From NCBI GenBank assembly GCA_963712715.1, contig CAVQJI010000054.1:1-64000 (forward strand): a DNA stretch of 64,000 nt, read 5' to 3'. Numbering within the stretch: the stretch's first letter is position 1; the number at the start of each line of letters is the position of its first letter. This DNA comes from JAFEDN01 sp963712715. GTDB lineage: Bacteria; Pseudomonadota; Gammaproteobacteria; Coxiellales; Coxiellaceae. The notes under the pieces are model-generated. The model saw only the letters and a program-made list of their open reading frames with translations, did no database searches and was not told where the DNA came from. Made by a program: the position numbers and the translations under genes. Of this stretch, positions 40,549 through 48,480 are shown piece by piece.

Positions 40549-40572
40549 ATCCAACCGACTTTTGCGGTCATA

Positions 40573-41146
40573 GTCAAACCGCGTAATAAAATACCTTCAT
40601 TCAGTGGGATAGAGAATCCCCCTTTTCCATTGGCTTGGGAATTGCGCGATAACATTTCCAGCATTCTATGCGCACCTGTGCGGGCAAAGCGGAAAATTCC
40701 TTCTGTGGGTTCATCACTGAGTAGTACTACAATAAAGTACTCATATCGTCGAAACGCTTCTCTGGCGACGTGATCTAATAGGATATGCAATCGTGGCAAA
40801 TCCAGTTCATCACTCAATGAAGCCATTTTGCTGATTTTCTTATTTTCATGATGCATGGATGCAAACGCAGCGACGTCACCAAGAGGTTCAATCACACTGC
40901 TGCCAGGAATGAAAGACACTACTTTTTTAAGTTGATCGACCATTTTTTTTGTCAAGGTATCCCTGCCACGGCTCGATCATTGGCGACGTCCAATAGGTAT
41001 TTCAGCTCAGCCAAAAATTCTTCTTTTAACACCTTAATGAACAAATGACGTTTACGCTGCGCTTCCGGCGGTAGAGCGCTGGTAGAAGAAGAGGGCGATA
41101 CGAGTTCAACATCCGCATCAGATGAACAAAAGTGGAAGAGGGGATC
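40573..41146 (-). pseudogene. Unidentified gene fragment trapped between two transposon copies
   Basis: On the minus strand a coding stretch runs from the end of copy B (41146) to the end of copy C (40573). The first part encodes a Ser-rich, acidic start (SSDADVELVSPSSSTSA) and a helical segment (LFIKVLKEEFLAELKYLLDV). After a one-base shift near 40960 it continues as MVDQLKKVVSFIPGSSVIEP and a longer helical part (HILLDHVAREAFRRYEYFIVVLLSDE). Both ends are cut by transposon ends. I do not recognise the family. The annotated-looking frame 40515-40955 includes about 20 residues that come from the transposon end. Confidence 0.55.
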
Positions 41147-41170
41147 TATGACCGCAAAAGTCGGTTGGAT

Positions 41171-43000
41171 TTACCCTTTTCTGTTCATTTTTGAGTCGAT
41201 TTGAATGATTTTATTGGGTAGGTCAGATATTTTAAAAATTTTCGCCATGCCTTTAGGATACTTCCTTGCCTCATCCTCTTGTCGCAAGGCCATGCGAACG
41301 GATGCAATATCTATCTCAGAAAATCGCTCTGCTAAATTCTTTTTTCCCTCTAAAATAATTTCGACATACTCAGGATTGCCAAGATTTTTCACCAGCGGTG
41401 TATTGGCTATCATTGCCTTCAATACTTTAGAGAGTGAAGATGTGCCACTTTTTTTTCGACTACCGATTTTTATCTTTCTAAAAAATTGTTCGAGCATATT
41501 GTTTGTTCTTTGCGGTTGAATCAACAAAACACATTCTCTTGTTTTAACTTCAATGGGATCAGAAAATAATTTATCCCAATATTTATCAATTTGGTTGATC
41601 ATTTTTTTAAATCGAATATCATTTTTTGAAAGTTGAATTATTCTTTCTGAAGTTCTAAATTTTTTGACACCTTTCTCAATAGTTTTCATTTCTTCGACAT
41701 CACCATTATCATTTAATCCTTTTTCACCCTCTGAAGATACTATTCGCATGGAATCTCTCAGTTCATCAAAAATAGATATTTTATTTTTTATTAACGTCAA
41801 TGAATTTTTTAGTGAGTGATCATTGATCGTTTTACTCAGCTTCGCAAGAGATATTTTTGGAGAATCTAAAGGCATCTCTTTTTTCAAATTTTTAAGCAGA
41901 GAATATACTGCTTGCAATCGATCACAAAAATCAACGTGCGGTCTATCAAATGGAAATCCATAACCATGCGATTCACTTTTTGATTCTAATACCCAGGTAA
42001 CCAACAAATAAAAAGCCACGGGAGGCATTAATGAACCATTATTTTCTTTGAAAAAATCTTTCTTCATACAATGATTGAAACTTGTTTTTAGTTCATTACC
42101 TTGATCAATATAAATTTTAAATTCTCTCGATAATTTTCTCAGGGTAGTCCGCGTCCTCAGCGTTTTTAGTAATCTTCTAATGGAATTATATTCTACGGTC
42201 ATTAAATCTTTTCCAATATCCCTTAAAAAATGAAGATGGCAAATGAAATCTTTCACGTCAGGAAAAACAGATTCCACGGCACTGATGATGGCTCCGCTCA
42301 TATCATGAACAATAGCGACTGGATTACCATACACTTTTTTTATTTCTTCTAGCGGTGGCTTTATTTGTTGAGCATTTTCAGAGGGTATTTTTATATTATT
42401 TAGTACGATACGGCTTAACTCATCCATGAAACTAAATAAATGCGGACTTTCCCCTTCACACGTCCCATCTAAATGTAAAATATAACCGCCGTTCTTCCCC
42501 ATATAATTTTTAATTTTATCCTGGCAGGCACGGTGTACTAATGTAAGATACACAATAAATTTCTTTCCAAGATAACTAATTTCTCGTAATGAAATTGAAA
42601 CATTTTTTTCTTTTAAAGATTTCTGTATTTCTTCGTCGTTACGATGATGAACAAATAATTCAGTTCCAACATAAATAATCGTATCAAAACAAAATCGACT
42701 GTTCTTGGGGAAAAGTGATTTTATATCTTCTGGATAGTAAATTTTTTTACAAATTTCACAATGTAATTGAGTAATATGCGCATTAAATTCTCCTATCGAA
42801 AGAGTAACCAATTTATTCACCTTTGTTTTGTAAATTTTAACCTTATTTCCACATAATGTGCAGTTTTCAATGGGAAATCTAAAATATAAATTTATTCTAT
42901 CCTGAAATAATTTTGTTATTGATATGCTACACAGAATTCTATCTAAATATATTTTGAGAATATTAATTATCGATAACCCAGAGTTTTTTTTAAATTCAAT
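41171..43000 (-). CDS. DDE transposase (MULE/IS256-like) of the two-gene transposon, intact copy
   Basis: The frame is open from 43000 to 41171. The first usable start is GTG 42820 (549 residues), but the segment upstream of it encodes an ENCTLCGNK zinc-ribbon half that pairs with CEICKK downstream. Expression as a -1 frameshift fusion with orfA is therefore likely (about 830 residues in all). Catalytic-type motifs are LHLDGT (first Asp), VHDMSG (second Asp), CHLHFLRDIG (the Cys/His motif of MULE-like enzymes) and TNNMLEQFFRKIK (Glu). This pattern places it with the IS256/MULE type, but I cannot name the IS family. The stop codon lies within the inverted end. Confidence 0.75.
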   Translation of the reverse strand: MEFKKNSGLSIINILKIYLDRILCSISITKLFQDRINLYFRFPIENCTLCGNKVKIYKTKVNKLVTLSIGEFNAHITQLHCEICKKIYYPEDIKSLFPKNSRFCFDTIIYVGTELFVHHRNDEEIQKSLKEKNVSISLREISYLGKKFIVYLTLVHRACQDKIKNYMGKNGGYILHLDGTCEGESPHLFSFMDELSRIVLNNIKIPSENAQQIKPPLEEIKKVYGNPVAIVHDMSGAIISAVESVFPDVKDFICHLHFLRDIGKDLMTVEYNSIRRLLKTLRTRTTLRKLSREFKIYIDQGNELKTSFNHCMKKDFFKENNGSLMPPVAFYLLVTWVLESKSESHGYGFPFDRPHVDFCDRLQAVYSLLKNLKKEMPLDSPKISLAKLSKTINDHSLKNSLTLIKNKISIFDELRDSMRIVSSEGEKGLNDNGDVEEMKTIEKGVKKFRTSERIIQLSKNDIRFKKMINQIDKYWDKLFSDPIEVKTRECVLLIQPQRTNNMLEQFFRKIKIGSRKKSGTSSLSKVLKAMIANTPLVKNLGNPEYVEIILEGKKNLAERFSEIDIASVRMALRQEDEARKYPKGMAKIFKISDLPNKIIQIDSKMNRKG

Positions 43001-43653
43001 TTATTTAATATTTCATTTACTTGACTTTCTGATAAAATCACATTTCTTAATGAGAGGTCTGAAATAATTTTTTGTGAATCAATCATGGCTATCTGATTTG
43101 CTCGTATAATAGACGATAATATTTCCACAATAACCCAATCCGATAGCTCACTTTTTTCTAAAATTATTTTTTTCCCGTTTCGATTCGATATTTGTTTTTT
43201 CGCCCGATTTTCATGGACACTGACGTATAGATACACATGAGAATTTGAAGGCGCTATGCGTGATATTTTTTTTGATCTGACTAAATCAAGCAATGCATTA
43301 TGAAGTGAATTTTTTAAATTTATTTTTAATTGAATTTCCAATTCTTGATGTGTTTTTCCAGATGCTGATTCTTCAATAAGATGAATCAATGTTTGTTTTA
43401 AATTTCCGTATAGTGAAAAACCAACCTCATTAATAAATGATAATCCTGATGAATTAAAGTCAGCAACCGTTTTTAATGTGTAATACATACCTGAATTTGA
43501 AAAGCTGGAAACATAATCGATCTCCTTTAATCGACGATACACGCCCATATTGTTTTTAGCATTGATTAACAACATGATGTCTTTTATCGTCGCAATTTTT
43601 TTTTGTCTGAAATGCTTTCCTAATATCGCGATGGATTCCTGCCGATTTAACAT
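42967..43653 (-). CDS. Transposon orfA: putative DNA-binding accessory protein (copy B)
   Basis: The 228-residue counterpart of the protein at 34682-35368, with Ile in place of Val near residue 9. Its start at 43653 lies 10 bases inside the inverted repeat at 43664-43703. Its stop is at 42967, shortly after the slippery run (42984-42991 on the plus strand as T). It overlaps the transposase frame by 34 bases, consistent with a frameshift-joined pair like those of IS3 elements but unrelated in sequence. Confidence 0.65.
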   Translation of the reverse strand: MLNRQESIAILGKHFRQKKIATIKDIMLLINAKNNMGVYRRLKEIDYVSSFSNSGMYYTLKTVADFNSSGLSFINEVGFSLYGNLKQTLIHLIEESASGKTHQELEIQLKINLKNSLHNALLDLVRSKKISRIAPSNSHVYLYVSVHENRAKKQISNRNGKKIILEKSELSDWVIVEILSSIIRANQIAMIDSQKIISDLSLRNVILSESQVNEILNKLNLKKTLGYR

Positions 43654-43663
43654 GATAGCCTCA

Positions 43664-43703
43664 AATGTTATAGTTATGAGTAATAAGTCATAACTATAAC
43701 ATT
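43664..43703. promoter_or_regulatory. Inverted repeat upstream of orfA in copy B
   Basis: The same 16-base arms and 8-base spacer as at 34632-34671. A likely binding site for the transposon's own DNA-binding protein. Confidence 0.6.
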
Positions 43704-43887
43704 CAAAAATCAGAAAATCCATAAAGAAAGTCTAAAAAATAATCATTATTGAGAGGTAATCTGAAAATTTTCGTAAAAACGTGATGGTAATGATTCTGAT
43801 GGCTGTTGTAGTTGTGACTGGAGATTTAGAAATAATCTAGTTATTTCATGATGTTGCAGAAATCCAACCGACTTTTGCGGTCATAGG

Positions 43888-44970
43888 CTGACGTATGAGA
43901 AAAAAGCCTTTTTTCAGCAATGCGTGCAGCATCCGCAGGCGCATTTTCTGGTCGCGCGTTTGTATCAGACGCTTCAGGATCAACCGCAAACGGGTCCTGA
44001 ATTGCTGACGGCGTTAACACAACAGAAACGCAGGTTATGCGCACAAATCAGCGATCAGGAATTAGCGTTGCAGGCACGCTGGCCCATGTGGAAAAAGGCC
44101 GCGGCGACGCTGGCGCTCAGCGTCAGCCAGCAGCCGGATTATCAGTTGGGCCAGTTGTCCTCTCAGGCCATGTCCCGGCAGTTGGATCAACAATCCTGGA
44201 GCGCCGCTCTGCGGGAACCCTTGCCGCCGGAGCTGGCGCATCAGCTGAATCATGTGGTGGGTTTTAGTTTTTTGGGCATTGCTTTATGGGTGAGCAATCA
44301 AGTCGGTTATGCCTATCACGCGCTGGGCGCGGTCAATCGCGCGGTATTCGCGCACATCACGCCGTTATTACGGCTCAGCCGTGTGCTGGATACCGTGATG
44401 ACGCGCACGGCTTTACCGGTGATTGAGTCGTTAGAGCAAAAGCTGGGGAAAACCCCGCAGTTTTTTCATGTACTCAAACAGGGACTGCGTTTTGATGAAA
44501 TCGGTTTTCTGGAAAAAGAGCCGACTTTGCAATGGCTCAATGGTCTGGGTATCAACGTACTGATGAGCGGACAGCCGGTGCTGGCCAGCGGGCTGGCCTA
44601 TAGTTTAGCGACGTTGACCAGTCACTCAGCGATGGGGTTGGTCGAGCAGGCGGCGCATTGGGGCGAGATTTCCCCAGAGCTGACCACGGTGGGCAAAGTC
44701 GCGGCGCACATGGCGCTGTATTCACTGGCGTATCGGGAAGGATTGAACTGGTCACATCAATGGGGACTTTATCCGCAGACGGGGCTGAGTCAGGCGGAAG
44801 CCTTAAGCCGATTGGGTTTAACGGCTGGGGTGAAGGAAAAAGAGATTCAGCGCCGTTACCGTCAATTATCGAAACAGTTTCACCCTGATAAATGTCCCAC
44901 CCCCGATTGCGCGCAAACGATGGTCGGGTTGAATGAGGCCTACGCAGTGTTATCGAAAAAAATGCGTTAG
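43888..44970 (+). pseudogene. Membrane J-domain protein paralog, 5'-truncated by the transposon
   Basis: From LTYEKKAFFQQC onward this matches the second half of the J-domain protein at 4630-6819 (there LTWEKKAFFKQC). It has the same hydrophobic segments (FLGIALWVSNQVGYAYHALG and later ones) and a C-terminal J domain with the HPD motif (KQFHPDKCPTPDC), including the conserved Cys pair. The first 370 or so residues are missing because transposon copy B ends at 43885. An internal ATG at 43924 could start a shorter protein but has no clear ribosome site. The missing 5' half is not found in the window. Confidence 0.75.
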
Positions 44971-45279
44971 GAGCCCTTTCATTTTTTTCAGGTTTTAATT
45001 TGCGACTGCACGTTTAACAACAGAGTTGGTCTGTATGCCGGATTACTGATCAAAAATCAGTGGGTCTTAATAAAATGAGGGGAAACGAAGAAAACTGTTC
45101 AAAAAATCCCTGCCGGAATTTTGCCGGAATCGAGGGGTCACAAGGGGTCCCGATTTGAGGAATTTGTAGTAAATTATGCAAAATAGAGAAGGGCGTCCAA
45201 ATTAATAAATATTATTTAAAAACAAATAGTTATACCAATAATTTTTGATTCTACTCAGGCATCTTGCACCTGGTGCATC
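44971..45279. other. Intergenic island boundary, no gene seen
   Basis: Contains no credible gene. It includes the paired repeat TGCCGGAATTTTGCCGGAA (45111-45130) about 160 bases before a tRNA-Lys fragment. It also shares the motif order TACTGAT...TCAGTGGGTCT, the paired repeat, GGGGTCACAAGGGGTC and GGGCGTCC with the stretch at 53220-53385 before the second tRNA-Lys fragment. Confidence 0.5.
45111..45130. repeat. Paired TGCCGGAA repeat, left arm of att site 1
   Basis: Two TGCCGGAAT units spaced 11 bp. Equivalent pairs are at 45394-45413, 53288-53307 and 53573-53592, one on each side of both tRNA-Lys fragments. The layout suggests arm-type integrase binding sites. Confidence 0.5.
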
Positions 45280-45324
45280 TGTCTTTTAATCCGTTGGTCC
45301 CGGGTTCGAATCCCGGCCGGCCCA
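45280..45324 (+). other. tRNA-Lys(UUU) 3' fragment, attachment site 1
   Basis: Begins at the anticodon loop (CTTTTAA, anticodon UUU) and continues through a T arm with stem CCGGG/CCCGG around TTCGAAT and an acceptor end GGCCCA. The 5' half of a tRNA is not present, and the bases before the loop do not pair with the anticodon stem. It therefore marks the end of an island integrated into a tRNA-Lys gene. No CCA follows. Confidence 0.75.
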
Positions 45325-45393
45325 AAAATAAACTTAAAATAATCAATGCCTTATAGCAATTTTTCTCTAAGTTCTCCATTTCTGAAAAATTCC

Positions 45394-45413
45394 TTGCCGG
45401 AATTTTGCCGGAA
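45394..45413. repeat. Paired TTGCCGGAA repeat, right arm of att site 1
   Basis: TTGCCGGAATTTTGCCGGAA, about 70 bases after the tRNA-Lys fragment. It is in the same orientation as the left-arm pair. Confidence 0.5.
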
Positions 45414-45432
45414 AAAATTATATTTAAATTGC

Positions 45433-45485
45433 AAAAAATATCTTTTAAAGATATTTTTTGACTTTTTATTATTAGATGCTATTAT
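45433..45485 (+). promoter_or_regulatory. abiE promoter with perfect inverted-repeat operator
   Basis: Arms AAAAAATATCTTT and its complement with one base between (45433-45459) overlap a -35 TTGACT (45458-45463). A 16-bp spacer leads to the -10 TATTAT (45480-45485), 31 bases before the abiEi start. AbiEi proteins of known systems repress their own promoter by binding inverted repeats, so this is the likely operator. Confidence 0.65.
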
Positions 45486-45516
45486 AATTACTAAAGATAT
45501 CAAATTAAGAAATTAT

Positions 45517-46341
45517 ATGCACTCTAAATATAAAACTGTTCAAGCAGGTCTAGGCCAACTGGAAAGGCAGTTGATTGATCAACTAGCTCGTTCTGGGCGA
45601 CTGACTATTCAAGCAGCTGATCTTGAAAAAGAGTTAGGCTATAGTCGGGCCTACTCTAATTTAATTCTTTCTCGTCTGTGCAATAAGGGTTGGTTGCAAA
45701 GATTAAGGGCTGGAATTTATCGCCTTGTTCCATTGGGCTCCGATAGTGCTAATCCGATACCAGAGGATGCTTGGGCTATTGCAATGGAAATATTTTCACC
45801 CGGCTATATCTCAGGCTGGACAGCAGCCGAGCATTGGGATTTGACCGAGCAGATTTTTAACTCGATAATGATTTTCACGACCCAAAAACAACGAAAGGCA
45901 GAGCAGGTTATTGCTGGGCTTACATATAAAACTAAGCATATTGCTCTAAAAGATATTTTTGGCACAACACAAATTTGGTCTAGCAATAAACCGGTATTGA
46001 TAGCAAATATTCATCGCGCTATCATTGATATTATGAGCGATCCTGAAATAGGTGGTGGAGGGCGTCATGCTTTAGATATTTTTAGGGCGTATTGTGAAAG
46101 CAAAGAGGCAAATATTGAAACTCTATGGCAATATGCAGAAAAACTGGGACATGGCGCTGTATTTAAGCGGTTAGGATTTTTAGCTGAAAAAATTTTGCAT
46201 CAATCTCCCTCTTTATTAAATAAATTTCATTCAAAAATTAGAACTGGAATTATTAATTTTGATCCTCATGGGCCACGATCCGGACCCATTGATACTTATT
46301 GGGGTATTAGATTAAATATTCCCCTAGGTGATATTTCATGA
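45517..46341 (+). CDS. abiEi: AbiEi-type antitoxin / transcriptional autoregulator
   Basis: A 274-residue protein. An N-terminal winged helix (QLIDQLARSGRLTIQAADLEKELGYSRAYSNLILSRLCNKGWLQRLRAGIYRL) precedes a domain with WTAAEHWDLTEQIFNSIMIFTT, as in AbiEi. AbiEi neutralises AbiEii and represses the operon (type IV toxin-antitoxin, also a phage abortive-infection system). The frame is open 57 codons upstream, but those include the att arm repeat and promoter, so I use ATG 45517. The stop overlaps the start of abiEii by four bases (ATGA), indicating coupled translation. It is the first gene inside the island after tRNA-Lys site 1. Confidence 0.85.
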   Translation: MHSKYKTVQAGLGQLERQLIDQLARSGRLTIQAADLEKELGYSRAYSNLILSRLCNKGWLQRLRAGIYRLVPLGSDSANPIPEDAWAIAMEIFSPGYISGWTAAEHWDLTEQIFNSIMIFTTQKQRKAEQVIAGLTYKTKHIALKDIFGTTQIWSSNKPVLIANIHRAIIDIMSDPEIGGGGRHALDIFRAYCESKEANIETLWQYAEKLGHGAVFKRLGFLAEKILHQSPSLLNKFHSKIRTGIINFDPHGPRSGPIDTYWGIRLNIPLGDIS

Positions 46342-47537
46342 TCACTAAACAAGAGATAACCGCTGCTGCTAGCGCAATGAAGCTTTTACCTACTACTGTC
46401 GAAAAAGATTACGTTCTAAGTTGGATCTTATATGGTATCTCTCAGCACTCGAAGTTATCTCAATGGCTGTTTAAAGGTGGTACTTGTTTAAAAAAATGCT
46501 ATTTCGAAACTTATAGGTTTTCTGAGGATTTAGATTTTACTGTTCCAAAAGAAGGTCTATACAACAAAAATGAAATTTTGAATGCTTTAACTGAGGTTAC
46601 AAATATTGTTTATCAGCAGGTAGGAATTATTTTTGGCAATCAAGGAATAGAAGTCAAAGAAAGTATTAATAAACAAAATAATCCAACATATATAGCTAAA
46701 TTAACATATTCTGGTCCATTAGGTCTTTCGGGGCGGACTCAGCAACGGATAAAATTTGACATTACCAACGATGAAGTTATTGTTGATACGCCTGATATAA
46801 GAGCCGTTTTTCATCCTTATAGCGATGCTCCTAATTTTTCAGTAAAGATTGCCTGTTATTCCGTAAATGAAATTTTGGCGGAGAAAACCAGAGCAATTTA
46901 TGAACGTCAAGGTAGAGCTAGAGATATTTATGATATTGTCAATATTAGTCGAAATTTTCGAGGCCATGTAGATATTGGAAAGGCAAAGCTCGGTGTTAGA
47001 GAAAAATTTAAATTTAAATCTCTTCCAGCGCCGTCCGTGGATGCAATTTTTTCAAGAATTGGCTTGGGGGAGCTGAAAGCTGGATGGGAAGATCAGCTTA
47101 GACACCAAGTACAGATACTGCCATCCGTTGAAACCTTTTATTCTGAGCTTCGCCCTGCATTAGCATGGTGGATGGATAATGACCTTGAACCTAGCTTACC
47201 AGCAATTTCAAATAAATTGGAAGAACGATCATTATCGCGCAGTAATTTTCCAGAAATTATAACTCAACAGGCTTTTGTTGAGCCGAATGCTTATCACTTA
47301 AACCAGATCCGCTATGCAGCTAGAAATAGATTATGTGTGGAGATTGAGTATGACGGCGTGACCCGATTGGTAGAGCCTTATTCTTTGAGAAGACCACGCA
47401 CCGGTAATCTACTTTTGTATGTTTATGAGTTACATGGAAGAGGAGTGCAGGGCATTAAAGCTTATAATATTTCTAAGATTACACGATCTGAAATCATTCA
47501 GCAGTCTTTTTTACCCAGATATGCCATAGAATTATAA
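46338..47537 (+). CDS. abiEii: AbiEii nucleotidyltransferase toxin with WYL-like C-terminal domain
   Basis: A 399-residue protein. The nucleotidyltransferase signature is FKGGTCLKK (about 46-53) followed by FSEDLDF (61-67), the GSxxDxD-like metal-binding pair of the AbiEii/MNT fold. Members of this family transfer nucleotides to tRNA or other targets and arrest growth. Residues of about 316-399 look like a WYL domain (IRYAARNRLCVEIEYDG..RLVEPYSLRR...LLLYVYELHG...YNISKI), a ligand-sensing module often found in defence regulators. Standalone AbiEii proteins are near 300 residues, so this is a longer fused form. It overlaps abiEi by four bases. WYL assignment is by pattern only. Confidence 0.8.
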   Translation: MITKQEITAAASAMKLLPTTVEKDYVLSWILYGISQHSKLSQWLFKGGTCLKKCYFETYRFSEDLDFTVPKEGLYNKNEILNALTEVTNIVYQQVGIIFGNQGIEVKESINKQNNPTYIAKLTYSGPLGLSGRTQQRIKFDITNDEVIVDTPDIRAVFHPYSDAPNFSVKIACYSVNEILAEKTRAIYERQGRARDIYDIVNISRNFRGHVDIGKAKLGVREKFKFKSLPAPSVDAIFSRIGLGELKAGWEDQLRHQVQILPSVETFYSELRPALAWWMDNDLEPSLPAISNKLEERSLSRSNFPEIITQQAFVEPNAYHLNQIRYAARNRLCVEIEYDGVTRLVEPYSLRRPRTGNLLLYVYELHGRGVQGIKAYNISKITRSEIIQQSFLPRYAIEL

Positions 47538-47694
47538 TAAAGATGGATTTTTCTTCAGATTTAGTAGGACTTAGCTTTAGGAGGAATATGATCATCAATA
47601 CTTAGGATCAGCAGCCCCCATATCAACGGTCAATATTTATATAACAAACTAAATGGATTTATCTTAGTGGTTTTGATTTATAATGGAGATACTT

Positions 47695-48354
47695 ATGCTT
47701 ATTAATAGACTCTCAAATGAAGTTAAAAGTTCCTATGATGTTATATTGGGAATTTGTGTGAAAGCACACCAACATTGGCATTGGGCGCGTGAAATATTTG
47801 AGTTGCTAAAAAGAAATAAAAATTTATACGATAAATCTACCTGGTTTTTGGAAGATACTCGTCAAGCACATCACGCTTATGCTGCTCAATGTTTAATGAA
47901 TTTATATGAAAAAGAAAATGAGGCATTTGGGATAGGTACATTTTTAAACAAATTAAAAAACGAACTCCACCAATTGGTTGTATCGGACAATTCTGCTCAA
48001 ATATATTTAGATTTAATAGAAGATGATTTAAGAAGTCTAAAAAAGAAGCCTCTTAAGGATAGAAGACGTAGGCTTATGTTCTTACGTAATAAAAAATATT
48101 CGCACATTGATCCTGATAATGCCGCTGGTCAACTTTCTATGGAAATATCAACTGGAAAGGTCGCCGAATTAACTCCGGAAGAAATAGAAACTTTATTAAC
48201 CAAAATTAAAAATATTATTTCACAATATGGTGAATTATTTAATAAACCATTTCAAAATTACTTGAATTCATCAACTGTAGTAAAGGATGCAATTAACAAA
48301 TTAGAACATGTTTTCTTTCAAAATGGTTTTACAATTATTAGCTCTTCAGTGTGA
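47695..48354 (+). CDS. HEPN-motif protein, AbiU2-like
   Basis: A 219-residue, mostly helical protein. It contains a W/H-rich first part (HQHWHWAREIFELL), a middle helical part and the motif RNKKYSH (131-137), which fits the R-X4-6-H signature of HEPN ribonucleases, in a context (LRNKKYSHID) typical of AbiU2-type HEPN proteins. HEPN proteins are RNases in toxin-antitoxin and abortive-infection systems. ATG 47695 is chosen because GGAG lies seven bases before it; the earlier ATG at 47683 overlaps that site. It follows abiEii in the island but 157 bases away, so it is probably a separate unit. Family assignment is tentative. Confidence 0.55.
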   Translation: MLINRLSNEVKSSYDVILGICVKAHQHWHWAREIFELLKRNKNLYDKSTWFLEDTRQAHHAYAAQCLMNLYEKENEAFGIGTFLNKLKNELHQLVVSDNSAQIYLDLIEDDLRSLKKKPLKDRRRRLMFLRNKKYSHIDPDNAAGQLSMEISTGKVAELTPEEIETLLTKIKNIISQYGELFNKPFQNYLNSSTVVKDAINKLEHVFFQNGFTIISSSV

Positions 48355-48480
48355 GTGAGAGGCTAGAATCTATTGATGATCTACTGATTAAAAATCAATT
48401 TTTCTACTCTAGATGCAGATTACTAATGTTCATTACTATAAGAAGCCATCATTCGATTTAATTATAAAATTCAAGAAGTG

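Larger units (their letters stand above)
38657..40572 (+). mobile_element. Two-gene transposon, copy C (left end missing, internal deletion)
   Basis: Matches copy A from 35114 onward and ends with the inverted end complement at 40547-40572. Its left end is replaced by the IS3 fragment. Relative to copies A and B it lacks 161 bp at about 39373, which breaks the transposase frame. Confidence 0.8.
41147..43885 (-). mobile_element. Two-gene transposon, copy B (complete, 2,739 bp)
   Basis: Bounded by perfect 26-bp inverted ends (TATGACCGCAAAAGTCGG at 41147, complement ending at 43885). It carries intact orfA and transposase on the minus strand. Flanking bases are GGGATC on the left and GGCTGACG on the right, so no target duplication is seen. 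On the right it truncates a J-domain gene and on the left an unidentified gene. Being intact, it is probably the active copy. Confidence 0.85.

Noticed and set aside
40515..40572. C-terminal residues of the minus-strand frame at 40515-40955
   Set aside because: They are translated transposon end (TMTAKVGWIYPF), not part of the interrupted gene.
45280..45324. Functional tRNA-Lys gene
   Set aside because: The acceptor 5' strand, D arm and 5' anticodon stem are absent; only the 3' half is present, as expected for an att duplicate.
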